From positions 47,247,466 through 47,311,465 of the forward strand of contig CM047431.1 in the NCBI GenBank assembly GCA_026168455.1: a stretch of 64,000 nucleotides of DNA, given 5' to 3'. The notes beneath the pieces were generated by a model. That model was not told the DNA's origin, made no database searches, and was given only the letters and a program-made list of their open reading frames with translations. Of this stretch, positions 24,754 to 37,010 are shown piece after piece. A program made the translations under genes and the position numbers. How positions within the stretch are numbered: the first letter of the stretch is position 1; the number at the start of each line of letters is the position of its first letter. Source of the stretch: Theocolax elegans. Taxonomy: Eukaryota; Arthropoda; Insecta; Hymenoptera; Cerocephalidae.

Positions 24754-24903
24754 TCACGGATGAACTTTTTTAACGCCGACACCCCTAAAATCCAATCCCC
24801 CTTTTTTATTATTAAACCATCCTCGTTTTCGTTTATTACTGTTAAACGAATTTAAATATATGTACTATAGTGTCTTCTATTCCTTTCGTCCATACTCTCG
24901 AGG

Positions 24904-25967
24904 AAAGTTGAGTGACGTTTTTTTGAGCGCAACAGGATAGAACGTTATTTCGACGGGCTTAGAAAACATCGTGGAAAATATTTCATATGAAAATCATTGG
25001 AAAATGTTTACTCGTAAAATCGTGATTGGTACCTCGTTTTTTCCAAAGTTTTTGTCATTAAAATTTTGTGTAGCCGACATAAGAAGACGATATAACTAAA
25101 ATTCGTTAGAAAAATATGATACTTAATTTATCTTAAATTGTTAAAAAAAATTTGTAATATTGTGGTCTACCATAACTCAGTTATTTTATTATTTATATAA
25201 AATACAAAGTCTGGATTGTGTACCCTAACGCTCAAATTTATCAAACTTATAAGCTAGTCAAAAATATTGAAAGAAAATTACTTACATTTAAATCGTTTTT
25301 AATTCGGAAACAAATTAAGGTATTGTAAGAAAGTTATGATCAAACATTTTACATTTAAAAAAAAAACCTCAAATACATTGATTTCGAACAAAATTGTAGT
25401 AAAAACAAGCAGTTGATGAAATTTTGACAAAAATTTACTACTATAAATTTATGCGATTTTTTCGATCAAGTAACTTGGTTTGAGTATATACCTATATATT
25501 TGATTCTACGTTAAAGACAATAACACCATATATTCGAACGAATTTTAATAACCTTCCCTATGAGAAAATTAATAATTTTTTACGTCAAAACCCTTGTAAA
25601 AACGTGAATTCTACACATATCAACCACGATTTCGCTAAAATTTTGCAACAACTATTTTTCAATGATTATCACGTGTAATTTTTTCCATGGATATTCCTAA
25701 TAAAATACGTGATGCAAGTACATTGCCCTGAATGTGGTTTTTAAGTTTTGATAATCAAAAGCCAATTGATATTATATTATAAAAATATATTGTAGACAAA
25801 GGAACAAAAGATTTTTGTTTTTTGAATACGTAAAACGTAATTAAGTAATTTTCCGTTCAAAACGATAGATGAAAAATCTATGTTTTATTGTGAATTATCA
25901 CCGCCTACAAACAAATAACGATCGAATCAGATAGCGGTAAGTGGAAAATAATTCGATTATATTAACG

Positions 25968-26010
<43 letters not shown>

Positions 26011-26311
26011 GCTGAAAATTGATATTATTATTATTAAATTACTTAATAATAATTAATAAATTTACACATCGCAAATTGAAGTACCACATTCCAAATCAAT
26101 GAACATTTATCCGAATAATCTATTTATACCGAAATTTAATTATTTTCCTTCGACAATCGAGTATACAAATGTATATCCTACATTGAAAAGTCCGAGTTTC
26201 TTCTACCCGTTAATCGAATGAAAGAATTTTTCGTTTTCCACGCAGAAGGAAAAACCACATTTGTACACGGAAAAATGTATTGTAAAAATTATGAAAAAGT
26301 AGTAATAAAAA
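24904..26311. other. AT-rich stretch with a (TA)n tract
   Basis: No exon was recognised. A pure TA run lies at about 25970-26008. Confidence 0.5.
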
Positions 26312-26829
26312 ATTGCAAACTGTAAAAATCCAAAAAAAATTATGAATATTAATAAAAACGCATTTTTCCCAATCTACTTACATCACGTTGAAGCCATACC
26401 AGTATAGCACGATATAAATATTTGATTTCTTGAATCAATGTTCTTTTTCGTTCTATATCAAATCCAAAATTATCCATACATTATGGATCTTATTTTGGAT
26501 ACATTGCTTTTAGAAATGTATTTATTGGATAAGAAAGAAAAAGACGTTAGAGATACTACCAGTAATAAATAATATGAATGAATGTTCGTTATAAAAAAAG
26601 TAATGCAAACATTTCTTACGATACGCTTGTGTAATGATGTAGTTGTGTGAATATACGGGTACAGTTGATACGATTGCGATGACTGAAAAAAATCTTCGGA
26701 CTGCGCAATACAGCGAGATTTTCTTGGTATCGATAAGGGATTAATTGGTAGCGAATGACATTACAATTTCCTTGGAACATCACGCCAATATATTATACTG
26801 TTGAAAATCAATTTTTTTTATATGAACAG

Positions 26830-26965
26830 ATTTAACGATTGGCGATTATTATTTGATCCTAATATTAATAAATTTTTTGTAAAAATAAGAAAGAAAGACG
26901 AGGAAGAGTATTTCGAAGATTTAGGAAGTGTCGAATCGAAAATTACCCGCAATCGAGTGACGTAA
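26830..26965 (+). CDS. Unidentified exon-like ORF, copy 1
   Basis: A pyrimidine-rich tract and the acceptor TTTATATGAACAG precede an open stretch of about 45 codons. It starts FNDWRLLFDPNINKFFVKI, continues into a charged part (RKKDEEEYFEDLG) and ends SKITRNRVT, then TAA and a T-rich flank. The composition (aromatic and charged residues) is unlike the low-complexity ORFs nearby, and the frame is the same in both duplication copies. The family is not recognised and no upstream exon was identified. A short ATG ORF about 350 bp upstream (26482, MDLILDTLLLEMYLLDKK) could be unrelated. Confidence 0.3.
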
Positions 26966-27796
26966 AAAAAAATTCTTTTTTTTTTATACATTCAAGAAAA
27001 TTAGTTTTATTTACACAGACAAGCACACGCGTACGCAGGCATACGAAGAAACAACGAGAACACTGAAAAACATTATATAAGTCATTAATTTCATTTACTT
27101 TGGTGTGTCGAAACATTAGTTATACACGCAACACTGTTAAATATAATATACAAGGAGTGCACTAAAAATTATGATTTTAAAAACCGCGTTAATTGACGCA
27201 ATACCGCCGAAATTAATAATTTGAAAGAAAATTTTATAATTGATTATTTTTAATTGTATATTAATTAATATGTAAAGCAATTGCAAACTGTAAAAATCCA
27301 AAAAAATTATGAATATTAATAAAAACGCATTTTTCCCAATCTACTTACATCACGTTGAAGCCATACCAGTATAGCACGATATAAATATTTGATTTCTTGA
27401 ATCAATGTTCTTTTTCGTTCTATATCAAATCCAAAATTATCCATACATTATGGATCTTATTTTGGATACATTGCTTTTAGAAATGTATTTATTGGATAAG
27501 AAAGAAAAAGACGTTAGAGATACTACCAGTAATAAATAATATGAATGAATGTTCGTTATAAAAAAAGTAATGCAAACATTTCTTACGATACGCTTGTGTA
27601 ATGATGTAGTTGTGTGAATATACGGGTACAGTTGATACGATTGCGATGACTGAAAAAAATCTTCGGACCTGCGCAATACAGCGAGATTTTCTTGGTATCG
27701 ATAAGGGATTAATTGGTAGCGAATGACATTACAATTTCCTTGGAACATCACGCCAATATATTATACTGTTGAAAATCAATTTTTTTATATGAACAG

Positions 27797-27932
27797 ATTT
27801 AACGATTGGCGATTATTATTTGATCCTAATATTAATAAATTTTTTGTAAAAATAAGAAAGAAAGACGAGGAAGAGTATTTCGAAGATTTAGGAAGTGTCG
27901 AATCGAAAATTACCCGCAATCGAGTGACGTAA
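27797..27932 (+). CDS. Unidentified exon-like ORF, copy 2
   Basis: The second copy of the exon-like ORF at 26830-26965 has the same acceptor and stop and the same reading frame. Recent duplication is enough to explain the identity, so it is not evidence of selection by itself. Confidence 0.28.
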
Positions 27933-28947
27933 AAAAAAATTCTTTTTTTTTTTATACATTCAAGAAAATTAGTTTTATTTACACAGACAAGCACACGCGT
28001 ACGCAGGCATACGAAGAAACAACGAGAACACTGAAAAACATTATATAAGTCATTAATTTCATTTACTTTGGTGTGTCGAAACATTAGTTATACACGCAAC
28101 ACTGTTAAATATAATATACAAGGAGTGCACTAAAAATTATGATTTTAAAAACCGCGTTAATTGACGCAATACCGCCGAAATTAATAATTTGAAAGAAAAT
28201 TTTATAATTGATTATTTTTAATTGTATATTAATTAATATGTAAAGCAATTACAAACTGTTATTTTTTTTATAAGGGAAATTAATTCGATATATTTTGGTA
28301 AATAAAACGCCAATAATTAATTGGCGATGTTTCGATAAATTTGTGCCATTTACCTTTTTATTATAAATACATAACAAAAATACTTTACAATTATTACGCA
28401 ACTTGCTGTACTGCGCATAAAGTATAATTAATATAATTTATGGATATAATGCTTTTTGCAATATGTATAATTAATCTATTTTTGTTTTTGTATTTATAAT
28501 TAAAAGGTATATAACCCGACGAGGACGGCGAAATACTGTCAAAACGCCGCTGTTTGGAGGTTGGCGTTTTATTGCTCAAGAACCTTAACAGAAATGAAAA
28601 TAAGCAAAACTGGCTGACAAGTAAGAAATGGGTAAGAAAACTAACCGATCAATAGGAACCAGTGAAACGCTTTTCGCTTTTGATAAATCATTTAATAGAA
28701 TGAGCATAACCTCGGAAGGTTTCTGCTGGAAATCGTCATGGATTTTTCCGTAATTATTAGCTAATTTTGATTAAATCAACTACTTTTTAGCTAACAAATA
28801 GCTAACGAATTACTTCAAATTCGTTCAAAAATAATTATGATTATAAATAAAAATTAGTTAATTTTCGGTTTAAATTCATATTTAGTTACTTGCACGGAAA
28901 TTAATCAGCTAATTTATACTTTAATTTTCAAATTTAATAATTAAAAT

Positions 28948-29378
28948 AGTGGAGCCGCGGTGGCTCATGGGTAGAGCTCCCGACTCTCACACCGAGGGTC
29001 GTGGGTTCGATCCCAGACGTGTACCTCTGAAAATTTTTTCATATGCATTTTTCGAACACCGCGATTCAGTGGCTCGGCGTGTCACTATAATGTGACGCCA
29101 GTTCAGGTGCGTGCGTTTCGTGCACTTGTCAGTATATTTGTTAGGGACGCGAAGATGTAAAGAGGATCGCGGTGGTTACATCGGGAGGACAGGAAACTGT
29201 AATTATTAGACTAATTACAGTGACCGATGATATCTTCCGATGGACACAAGCACCACTGTTTCAACTACATGTGCTTTCTTTACAGACACACCGTTCACCT
29301 CCGTCGCTGATTAGCCCTGGCAGCATAAATAGACCGACGTTAAAAAAAAATAAAAAAAAAATAATAATAATAATAATT
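28948..29378 (+). repeat. tRNA-derived SINE, copy 2
   Basis: The head GGTGGCTCATGGGTAGAGC (A box) and GGGTTCGATCCCAG (B box) form a clear Pol III internal promoter. The tRNA-unrelated body ends CACCTCCGTCGCTGATTAGC, then GGCAGCATAAATAGACCGAC and an A-rich/TAA tail. The last ~100 bp match the SINE at 181-395 (CCTCC-TCGCTGATTA, AGCATAAA-AG, CGACGTTAAAA). This copy is longer and better preserved. Confidence 0.8.
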
Positions 29379-29667
29379 AAAATATTATTATGCAAGATTA
29401 ATTTATAATAGTTTAATAATTCTTTAATAATTTTTTTTAATAATATTTCGAATATTAATTTCTATCTGATCTATGAAGGAGGCCAATAAAAGGAAAAATG
29501 ATGAAATTTTTCAATAAAAATTTACTCTTGTTAAGAGATACGTTTCAATAATCAAAATACAACGAATATTAATTCATTTTATTGTTGGTAAAATAATAAC
29601 AATTTTCATTTGGGAATAAGTATTATTATTAAAATTATTACGACACTTACGTATATGCATACGCGGA

Positions 29668-29876
29668 AAAAATCGCGGAATATCGTACATTTTCGGTGCA
29701 GAACATTTTCAGGGTGCCCTTGTTCTATTGACCTGAAACTTTACAGAATGACTTATTATTTATTTATCTAGTGCAGCTCTGTATTTGGGATTTTCAAAAA
29801 AATGCGTATTTTTTAAAATAAATATAAAAGTTATCTTTTTTTACCAGATCGGTAATACACTGGGTATGCCACCTCC
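29668..29876. mobile_element. TTAA element (family A), 5'-truncated copy
   Basis: It contains the family palindrome half (CATTTTCGGTGCAGAAC, then AGGGTGCCCTTGTT) and the right end GGTAATACACTGGGTATGCC followed by ACCTCC and TTAA at 29877-29880. The left half is missing. Confidence 0.65.
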
Positions 29877-29880
29877 TTAA

Positions 29881-30964
29881 ATTAATCTGTTACTAGCTAT
29901 TTACAATTTACTAAACTGTTTCGATTCCTATCAGTGATATTTCGTATAAATTTCCCTTTTAAAAAAAAGTAAACTAATTCAGTCGTTTCGTTAAACAAGA
30001 GAATAATTTTTATGTAAAATACGAAAAGTGGATTACATTGCAATTTTTCGATCAGGAATTCATCGACGATGTATTACAATTTAACGATATATATATAAAT
30101 ACTATTATATCGGTAACCGTAATATCATTTCCGTAAATATATAGAGACGACACATGTAATTTAAAAGTTAATGCACTACTGTATATTACGTTTAATATTA
30201 TGTTTACTTGATTATACTTCTGTATAATGGAACACGCTGATGAGGAGAAGGTACAATTTTAGCTAAATTTTACCCTGGAAATTAGTATAATTTTGAAAAT
30301 ACTCCGCTCGACTATATATGTATACATATGTATATTACTCAACGTCCATAATACCGTGTTAAATAATTAACGTATCGCTCCGTATAGTGTATTATATTTA
30401 TATATATATATAGAAATGCGCAAACTAAAACTTTCTTACAATTCATTTCGTATTATCTTTTTCCTTGTTCTTGTACCGCAACAATTTGTTATAATACATC
30501 AACTCGCGATAGAGATGACGAGTATAAATAAATATATATATATGGACGACACTGACGGTCAAAGAATTAAAAGTATACGTGCATAATTAAACGGGGAATG
30601 AGGCGAGAGGAATATTTTTGACTAATTTCATTTGATAAATATTAACCTCGCTATATCAATATATATAAATACAACCAAAATTATGTCAATGAATTTACGA
30701 AAGCTTATCGCGTAATCGTTGTGCGGTTGGTGTATAGTCAAACGCAGCTGTAACAGCGTTCGTTTCTTTTATTTCTTTTTTCTCTTTTAATCTATACACA
30801 CACACACAAATTATCATTTTGTACGTATACTGTAAAGTAGAAATACGAAGTCTCTGAGTGTTGTAAATTGAAAAAGCGATGATGTCGGTGATGCATATCA
30901 CCGTTATATAATAATATATAAAGAGGAAATTAATAAGCTTTAACGCTACTTAATACACGTATAT
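29881..30964. other. AT-rich stretch
   Basis: Short TA and CA runs only (for example CACACACACA near 30799). No exon recognised. Confidence 0.45.
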
Positions 30965-31947
30965 GGGACATTCCACGTCAAGTGGTCCAATCGAAATTTT
31001 AAAATCCACCAAATTTTAGGTACAGACTGGAAATGTTTTTCAGAAAACAGAAAAAAATTTTTAGATACTGGAATCTATTTGCTCAAAAGTTATTCTAACC
31101 TCAGAATATTAAATTTTTCAATACCAGTTTACTGCTATTTATCTCAAAATCTATCAAAAACTAATGTTATATATATACTATATAATATTATATGTGACAT
31201 TGGTTGCTGGAAGTCTGCAGAAATTATCCTTCTGTGTTAAAATTTCTAATCTCAAGATGAATGTATCATAAACTTTATGTTAATATTGAATTTGAAGAAA
31301 TTGTAACTTTGACAGAATTGATTTTTTCCTCTAAAAGTCTCAAAAAATATGAAGCAATACATTTTAAACGGTCTGTAGCTTATTACTGGCCTTTAAGTTT
31401 GTAAAAAGTTATGACAATTTTAAGAAACACAAAAAAATTTTTTAAATTAACACAGTAATTTTCATTTAAGTTTTTAAATAATTTCGCGTTTCTTTAAATT
31501 ATCATAATTATTTACAGAATTGAAGGACATAAAAATGCTATAGACCATTTGAAAGGTATTGCTTCAAGCTTTTTTTTTTGATTTTTGGATAAAAAAATCA
31601 ATTGAGACGTACTTACACTTTTTTCAAGTTGAATATTAACATATAGTTTATAAGACATTGACCTCGAGATTAGAAAATCTAACCCAGAAGAATAAATTCT
31701 AGACATAATTAGCAACGAATGTTACATATAATCTTCTATAGTAAAAGTTGATAGATTTCGAATATAAAAACAGCTATTGTTGAACAATACTTGAAAAATT
31801 TAACGTTTTGAGGTTACAATAACTTTTGAATAAACAGACTCTAGTAACTAAAATTTTTTTCTACTTTCTGAAAAACATTTCCAGTGTATACCCAAAATTT
31901 GGTGAATTTTAAAATTTTGATCGGACCACTTGACGTGGAATGCCGCA
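30965..31947. mobile_element. Foldback element, family F (about 980 bp)
   Basis: The left end is GGGACATTCCACGTCAAGTG and the right end CACTTGACGTGGAATGCCG. The arms, of about 470 bp each, remain complementary through blocks such as TGGAAATGTTTTTCAGAAA against TTTCTGAAAAACATTTCCA. Family F recurs at 59537-60483 and 63015-63569, and as a decayed arm at 53690-54200. No transposase. The ends follow TATA-like DNA. Confidence 0.8.
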
Positions 31948-32605
31948 TTTTTGTTCTACGTATTAAAATCGATTACCCGGACGATTTTGTTGTAATGGAT
32001 TTTGCGAAATAGTATATACATATATATTTTAAATTTATTCGATCGGTTTGTACATATTATACATACACATACATGCATATATATATATATATATATACAT
32101 ACGGGAATTAAACTGTTAAAAGTATAGCGAGTAATCTAAACGTTTTTGTAATATGCAAACTGTGCTGTTTATTTATTCTTTTTTACGTACATACATATAT
32201 ATACAGATACGCACTTTTGTATTTGCATATATATTTTGTAAATAAAGTACAATAATCGTCTTGAATAATCATAATTGTGAAAGTTGTTGCGTACAACCTT
32301 TCCCTACTAGCACACAACGTTGTAGCAACGTTGTGGCAACGTTGTTTTGACAACGTTACAACGTTGTTATAAAAGTTGTTGAAACGTTGGAGCAACGTTG
32401 CTACAACGTGGGATATGTCCGCTAAGATTTATGTAAGTTGTCGCGATAGGTGGAAATAACGTTGTGATAACGTTTGAGCAACGTTGAAAATGCCCTTGAA
32501 AAATGTATTTCATATAAAAATTTAAAAAATGTCCTGGGTAAGCGAAAAAATACATTTTTAAATGCACAAAATTTTAACTAATAAAAAAAAATAAAAAAAA
32601 ATTTT

Positions 32606-32669
32606 CAACCCGCGGGAATTGAACCTCGAATCTTCATCTTCGAAGGCTTGCTCTCTACCAACTGAGCTT
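32606..32669 (-). ncRNA. tRNA-like unit, left arm of family T2
   Basis: On the minus strand: AGCTCAGTTGGTAGAGAGC, then CTTCGAAGATGAAG, then AGGTTCAATTCCCGCGGG and GTTGAAAATTTTTTTT, a Pol III-like terminator. A and B boxes are intact; the anticodon arm is not standard. Confidence 0.45.
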
Positions 32670-32772
32670 TTTTGTTGTTCCTGTCATTAAATTAACTTTT
32701 GGTTATAAACTACTATCAAAATATGCTCCGAAATTAATAACCTAAAGTTAATTTAATGACAGGAACAACAAA

Positions 32773-32837
32773 ATAGCTCAGTTGGTAGAGAGCAAGCCTT
32801 CGGAGCTGAAGATCCGAGGTTCAATTCCCGCGGGTTG
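32773..32837 (+). ncRNA. tRNA-like unit, right arm of family T2
   Basis: It reads AGCTCAGTTGGTAGAGAGC, CTTCGGAGCTGAAGATCC, GAGGTTCAATTCCCGCGGG, then GTTGAAAATTTTTTT. It is the inverted partner of the unit at 32606-32669 and close to the fragment at 45-135. Confidence 0.45.
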
Positions 32838-33130
32838 AAAATTTTTTTTATTAGTTAAAATTTTGTGCATTTAAAAATGTATTTTTTCGCTTGCCCAGGA
32901 CATTTTTTAAATTTTTATTTGAAATACATTTTTCAAAGGCATTTTCAACGTTGTTCAAACGTTATCACAACGTTATTTCCACCTATCGCGACAACTTACA
33001 TAAATCTTAGCGGATATATCCCACGATGTAGCAACGTTGCTCCAACGTTTCAACAACTTTTATAACAACGTTGTAACGTTGTCAAAACAACGTTGCCACA
33101 ACGTTGCTACAACGTTGTGTGCTAGTAGGG

Positions 33131-34554
33131 TTTCCTTTTTTATCCGAAAATCCGATAAATGTTTTTTCTTCCTTTTCAACAATTTTGCGCTAAACTAAAT
33201 AAAGAACGAGACGCGTTTCGTCAAATATAGGGTATAATCGAGAAAAAATTAACAAAAGCGTATATAAAATGATCCACCTAAAAATGTACCTGCTCGTAAA
33301 AGAATCGAGTTCATTATATTGAATACGATATCACGTCGGTTATATATACGAATATATCGACGACATTTCTTTTTTTCTTTTTCTATAAACAGAAGAAAAG
33401 AAAAAGCAAAGCTTTGAGATACATAATAATAAAGAGAGAGAGAGAGAGAGATAGAGAGATATAGAGAGAGCATCTCACCAGACATGGTGTGAAAACTGAT
33501 ATTATTGAAGACTCTTCGTCGGAAAATATACCCCCAAAAAAACGCCTGCGTAAGTCCATATATATATATTAATCTCCGAAACTAAAATATAATAAAAGTT
33601 TATATAAATGAAAAGGAAACAAAAAAGCGAAAATGTTATAACGTATAGTAGTGCGCGAATTTCCATGTGTTGATAATGAAATGTTTGCAGTATCCCGAGG
33701 TATATTTTTCGACGATACGGTAGAGACGCGATGCAGTTCGTTTTTTTTTTCTTTTTTTTTCGATTTTTTTTCGAAACGTCAGGAAAATAAAAAGAGCGTA
33801 TCCTGAACGAACCAGGTGAACGCATATACGATGTGCGTGGCGCCGTATTGTGTATATGTAGCAGTGTCGCCAGCAGCGCTACCCGTGATGTATATCTTGT
33901 ATATCAATAAAATTAGCAATTATCGTTAACATTACTTTTTTCTCATTATTTCACAAACAAACGATGTATTCCTTTACCCTACTCCCTTAGTTTGCAAATT
34001 CTAAAGAAATATTTAATTTCCTAACTCGATAGATGTATATATATGCGAGGCGATGTCAGATTCGGTTGTTCTCAACCATGTGTCTAACGAAAAAAATGGA
34101 AAATTGTAGAAATTCAAGAAATTATTGCCCTGTACTTGAGTATCCCTGCAGTCATTGTGCTTAAATTTCAAAAGCAAAATGAGTATAATTGTTTGTAATT
34201 TGACCCCGCCCCCTTCAAAAAAAGTGACGTTTTTTTAACTCAATCGATAAAAAATACATGAAATACGTTACTAATTACTTCTTTTAGTGGAGAATTGTAT
34301 TTCCGATAGTTTTTTTGCATAAAAATATAATTTATATTGAATACCCTCTTTTTTCAAATAAAGTTTTAGTTGTTGGTATTGGTAACTGATGACAAGTATA
34401 ACTTATCATGTATAATTCTATGGATATTGAATGCAGGGATCCTTGTGAGTTTACCTTTATGCAATTTTCATTGTTTATTAAATTTATCTATACTAACTAT
34501 TTATGTTATTATAAATGCAATTGCTAATATGTTCTATTTGTAATAAATAAATAA
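33131..34554. other. AT-rich stretch
   Basis: GA-rich tract at about 33435-33470; otherwise nothing recognised. Confidence 0.45.
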
Positions 34555-34562
34555 ATATATAT

Positions 34563-34636
<74 letters not shown>

Positions 34637-34638
<2 letters not shown>

Positions 34639-36293
34639 GTGTTTCTCTGTGACATCGAAGATGAAAAAATAAATATTGCTATAACTGTGGGAATATGTTT
34701 TAGAGGTATCCAGTAGTTCTCCTGAATTTTTTCAGATTTTTTCTGGGCCATTATTTTAAGTTACAGAGAGTCAAAGTTGACATTTTACCACTTTTTTGCA
34801 TTATATGCCCATTTTCATGAATTTTTAGCTCCCAGGGGATGCATTTTTCACTAAAAACATAAGTATGACTTTTTTTGTAAAATTTTCCGAACTTTTCATT
34901 AAAAATACTTTTAAAGACATAAATGTATGCTGTCACACTCTTGTAAGCCATTTAAACCTTAAATAGTGAAAATCAGCAATTCTGCTCCGGACTCTGGTAA
35001 CCTAATACTGTCTAAAAGATGTCTTTTTATAGTCAAAAACTGCCTAAAAATTTCCAGAGTGGGTCTAAATCATTAAGATCACTTATGGTCAAAATATCCG
35101 GGAAAAGTACCCGAAATATTAATAGAAATGTATATTTGTTGCCTTATAACGATGAATCTATTAGCATGATCATTCCAACAAAATTTGTGCACTTACCTTG
35201 GAGTAGTAGAAAAGTATCTTCACTTGTTTCAGTATCCAGCTAATCCCCTGTAAGCTGCTAAAAATACAAATATTATTATACAAATGTAAAAAATTAATTT
35301 TTAAACATTTATAATGCTGAATTTTTAATTTTACATCCCTTACAAGAATTATAATACTAATCTGAAGGATTACTATAAATATATAAACATCATTATTACA
35401 ATAACTGAATATACGTATTTAATACAAAAGATATATAAATAAATCGGATATATAATTATAATGAATAATATGATAACGTGACAGTGACAAGTTTGTGAAA
35501 TCTAAACAATGTATTGCTGAATAATAATAATAATAATAATGTTGATACTTTTATAGTAATCCTTCAGATTAGTATTATAATTCTTGTAAGGGATGTAAAA
35601 TTAAAAATTCAGCATTATAAATGTTTAAAAATTAATTTTTTACATTTGTATAATAATATTTGTATTTTTAGCAGCTTACAGGGGATTAGCTGGATACTGA
35701 AACAAGTGAAGATACTTTTCTACTACTCCAAGGTAAGTGCACAAATTTTGTTGGAATGATCATGCTAATAGATTCATCGTTATAAGGCAACAAATATACA
35801 TTTCTATTAATATTTCGGGTACTTTTCCCGGATATTTTGACCATAAGTGATCTTAATGATTTAGACCCACTCTGGAAATTTTTAGGCAGTTTTTGACTAT
35901 AAAAAGACATCTTTTAGACAGTATTAGGTTACCAGAGTCCGGAGCAGAATTGCTGATTTTCAGTATTTAAGGTTTAAATGGCTTACAAGAGTGTGACAGC
36001 ATACATTTATGTCTTTAAAAGTATTTTTAATGAAAAGTTCGGAAAATTTTACAAAAAAAGTCATACTTATGTTTTTAGTGAAAAATGCATCCCCTGGGAG
36101 CTAAAAATTCATGAAAATGGGCATATAATGCAAAAAAGTGGTAAAATGTCAACTTTGACTCTCTGTAACTTAAAATAATGGCCCAGAAAAAATCTGAAAA
36201 AATTCAGGAGAACTACTGGATACCTCTAAAACATATTCCCACAGTTATAGCAATATTTATTTTTTTCATCTTCGATGTCACAGAGAACCACCC
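34637..36293. mobile_element. Large foldback element, family G (1657 bp)
   Basis: The element lies between long (TA)n runs (34555-34636 and 36294-36320). It starts GGGTGTTTCTCTGTGACATC and ends GATGTCACAGAGAACCACCC. The arms (about 34637-35378 and 35551-36293, roughly 742 bp each) are almost identical inverted copies. The spacer of about 170 bp includes an (AAT)n run at about 35519. Pairs of identical ORFs on opposite strands, such as 34751-34951 and 35978-36178 (66 residues), are a consequence of the palindrome. No match to a known protein is recognised. Insertion in TA repeats is compatible with a TA target. Confidence 0.8.
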
Positions 36294-36326
<33 letters not shown>

Positions 36327-37010
36327 TTACAAAATTGATAAGTACTATGGTACGGTTCAATAGCTGACAAATAACACATGGTGGTATTAACATTAATTTA
36401 CTCTAGTTTTTTTTGCAGCTCTCCTAATTGTTCGTCCACTCTGTAATTTACAGGGTTAAAAATACATATTTTAAGCAAGTTCCATGGTTTTTCCTGACAC
36501 GGTATCTTGGAGCGATACCACTTTTCCTCAATTTTCATGATTTCTGTATAATGCTTAATATTTGTGGTACGCTCGATGATCTAGGACAATTTTTTTTCTT
36601 AAACTTCATGTAATTTGTAGAAAAGGTCTTTTGTACTTTTTAGGCACGACCGCTACACGGGAGAGCCTTATATTTTCATCATCGCAAAATGTGTGATGCA
36701 TCAAAATATACTAGATAATAGTTTGTAAGAGAAATTTATGTGTATTAGAATTCATTTAAGGCCCTCCCTAAAATGTATGTATGGATGTATGTATGTATGT
36801 AATCATGTATCAAAGATAACTCAGTCAATTTTTTACCGATTTAGCTGAGATTCACAGGGTAACTTCGTCATAATGTAATTAGATAATGGTCCTATTTTCA
36901 GATATATAGCACTGAAACACTTTAAGTTATGGCATTATTTTTAATTCCTTAGAAACGGTTTTGTAGCATTATCTTGAAATGTATTAATTCTACATAAAAA
37001 CTTTATACGG

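Larger units (their letters stand above)
22689..24903. repeat. Tandem duplication, copy 2
   Basis: Copy 2 repeats 20967-22688. From 22689 to 23433 it matches copy 1 with several single-base deletions (the offset falls from 1722 to 1717). A segment of about 505 bp absent from copy 1 follows. From 23944 onward it matches copy 1 with no net length change (constant offset 2215), including the complete exon. Confidence 0.9.
26312..28249. repeat. Tandem duplication of a 968-bp unit
   Basis: Copy 1 (26312-27279) and copy 2 (27280-28249) both begin ATTGCAAACTGTAAAAATCC and are almost identical, differing by a few single-base indels in homopolymers or doublets (for example CTTCGGACTGCG against CTTCGGACCTGCG). 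No element termini were recognised at the junctions, so this looks like a local tandem duplication. Confidence 0.88.
32302..33130. mobile_element. Palindromic element with a tRNA-like unit in each arm (family T2)
   Basis: The element begins CCCTACTAGCACACAACG and ends GTGTGCTAGTAGGG. The outer arms consist of many CAACGTTG words (GTAGCAACGTTGTGGCAACG). Next come an AT-rich block, a tRNA-like unit, and a short spacer around 32720. The order is the same as in family T1 at 20579-21334: outer arm of repeated short palindromes, T/A block, tRNA-like unit with the same consensus, centre. The outer-arm sequences of the two families are otherwise unrelated. Confidence 0.78.

Noticed and set aside
34524..36363. 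Repeated ORF pairs in the large palindrome as genes
   Set aside because: Each appears on both strands only because the arms are inverted copies. Part is a translated TA repeat, and no family is recognised.
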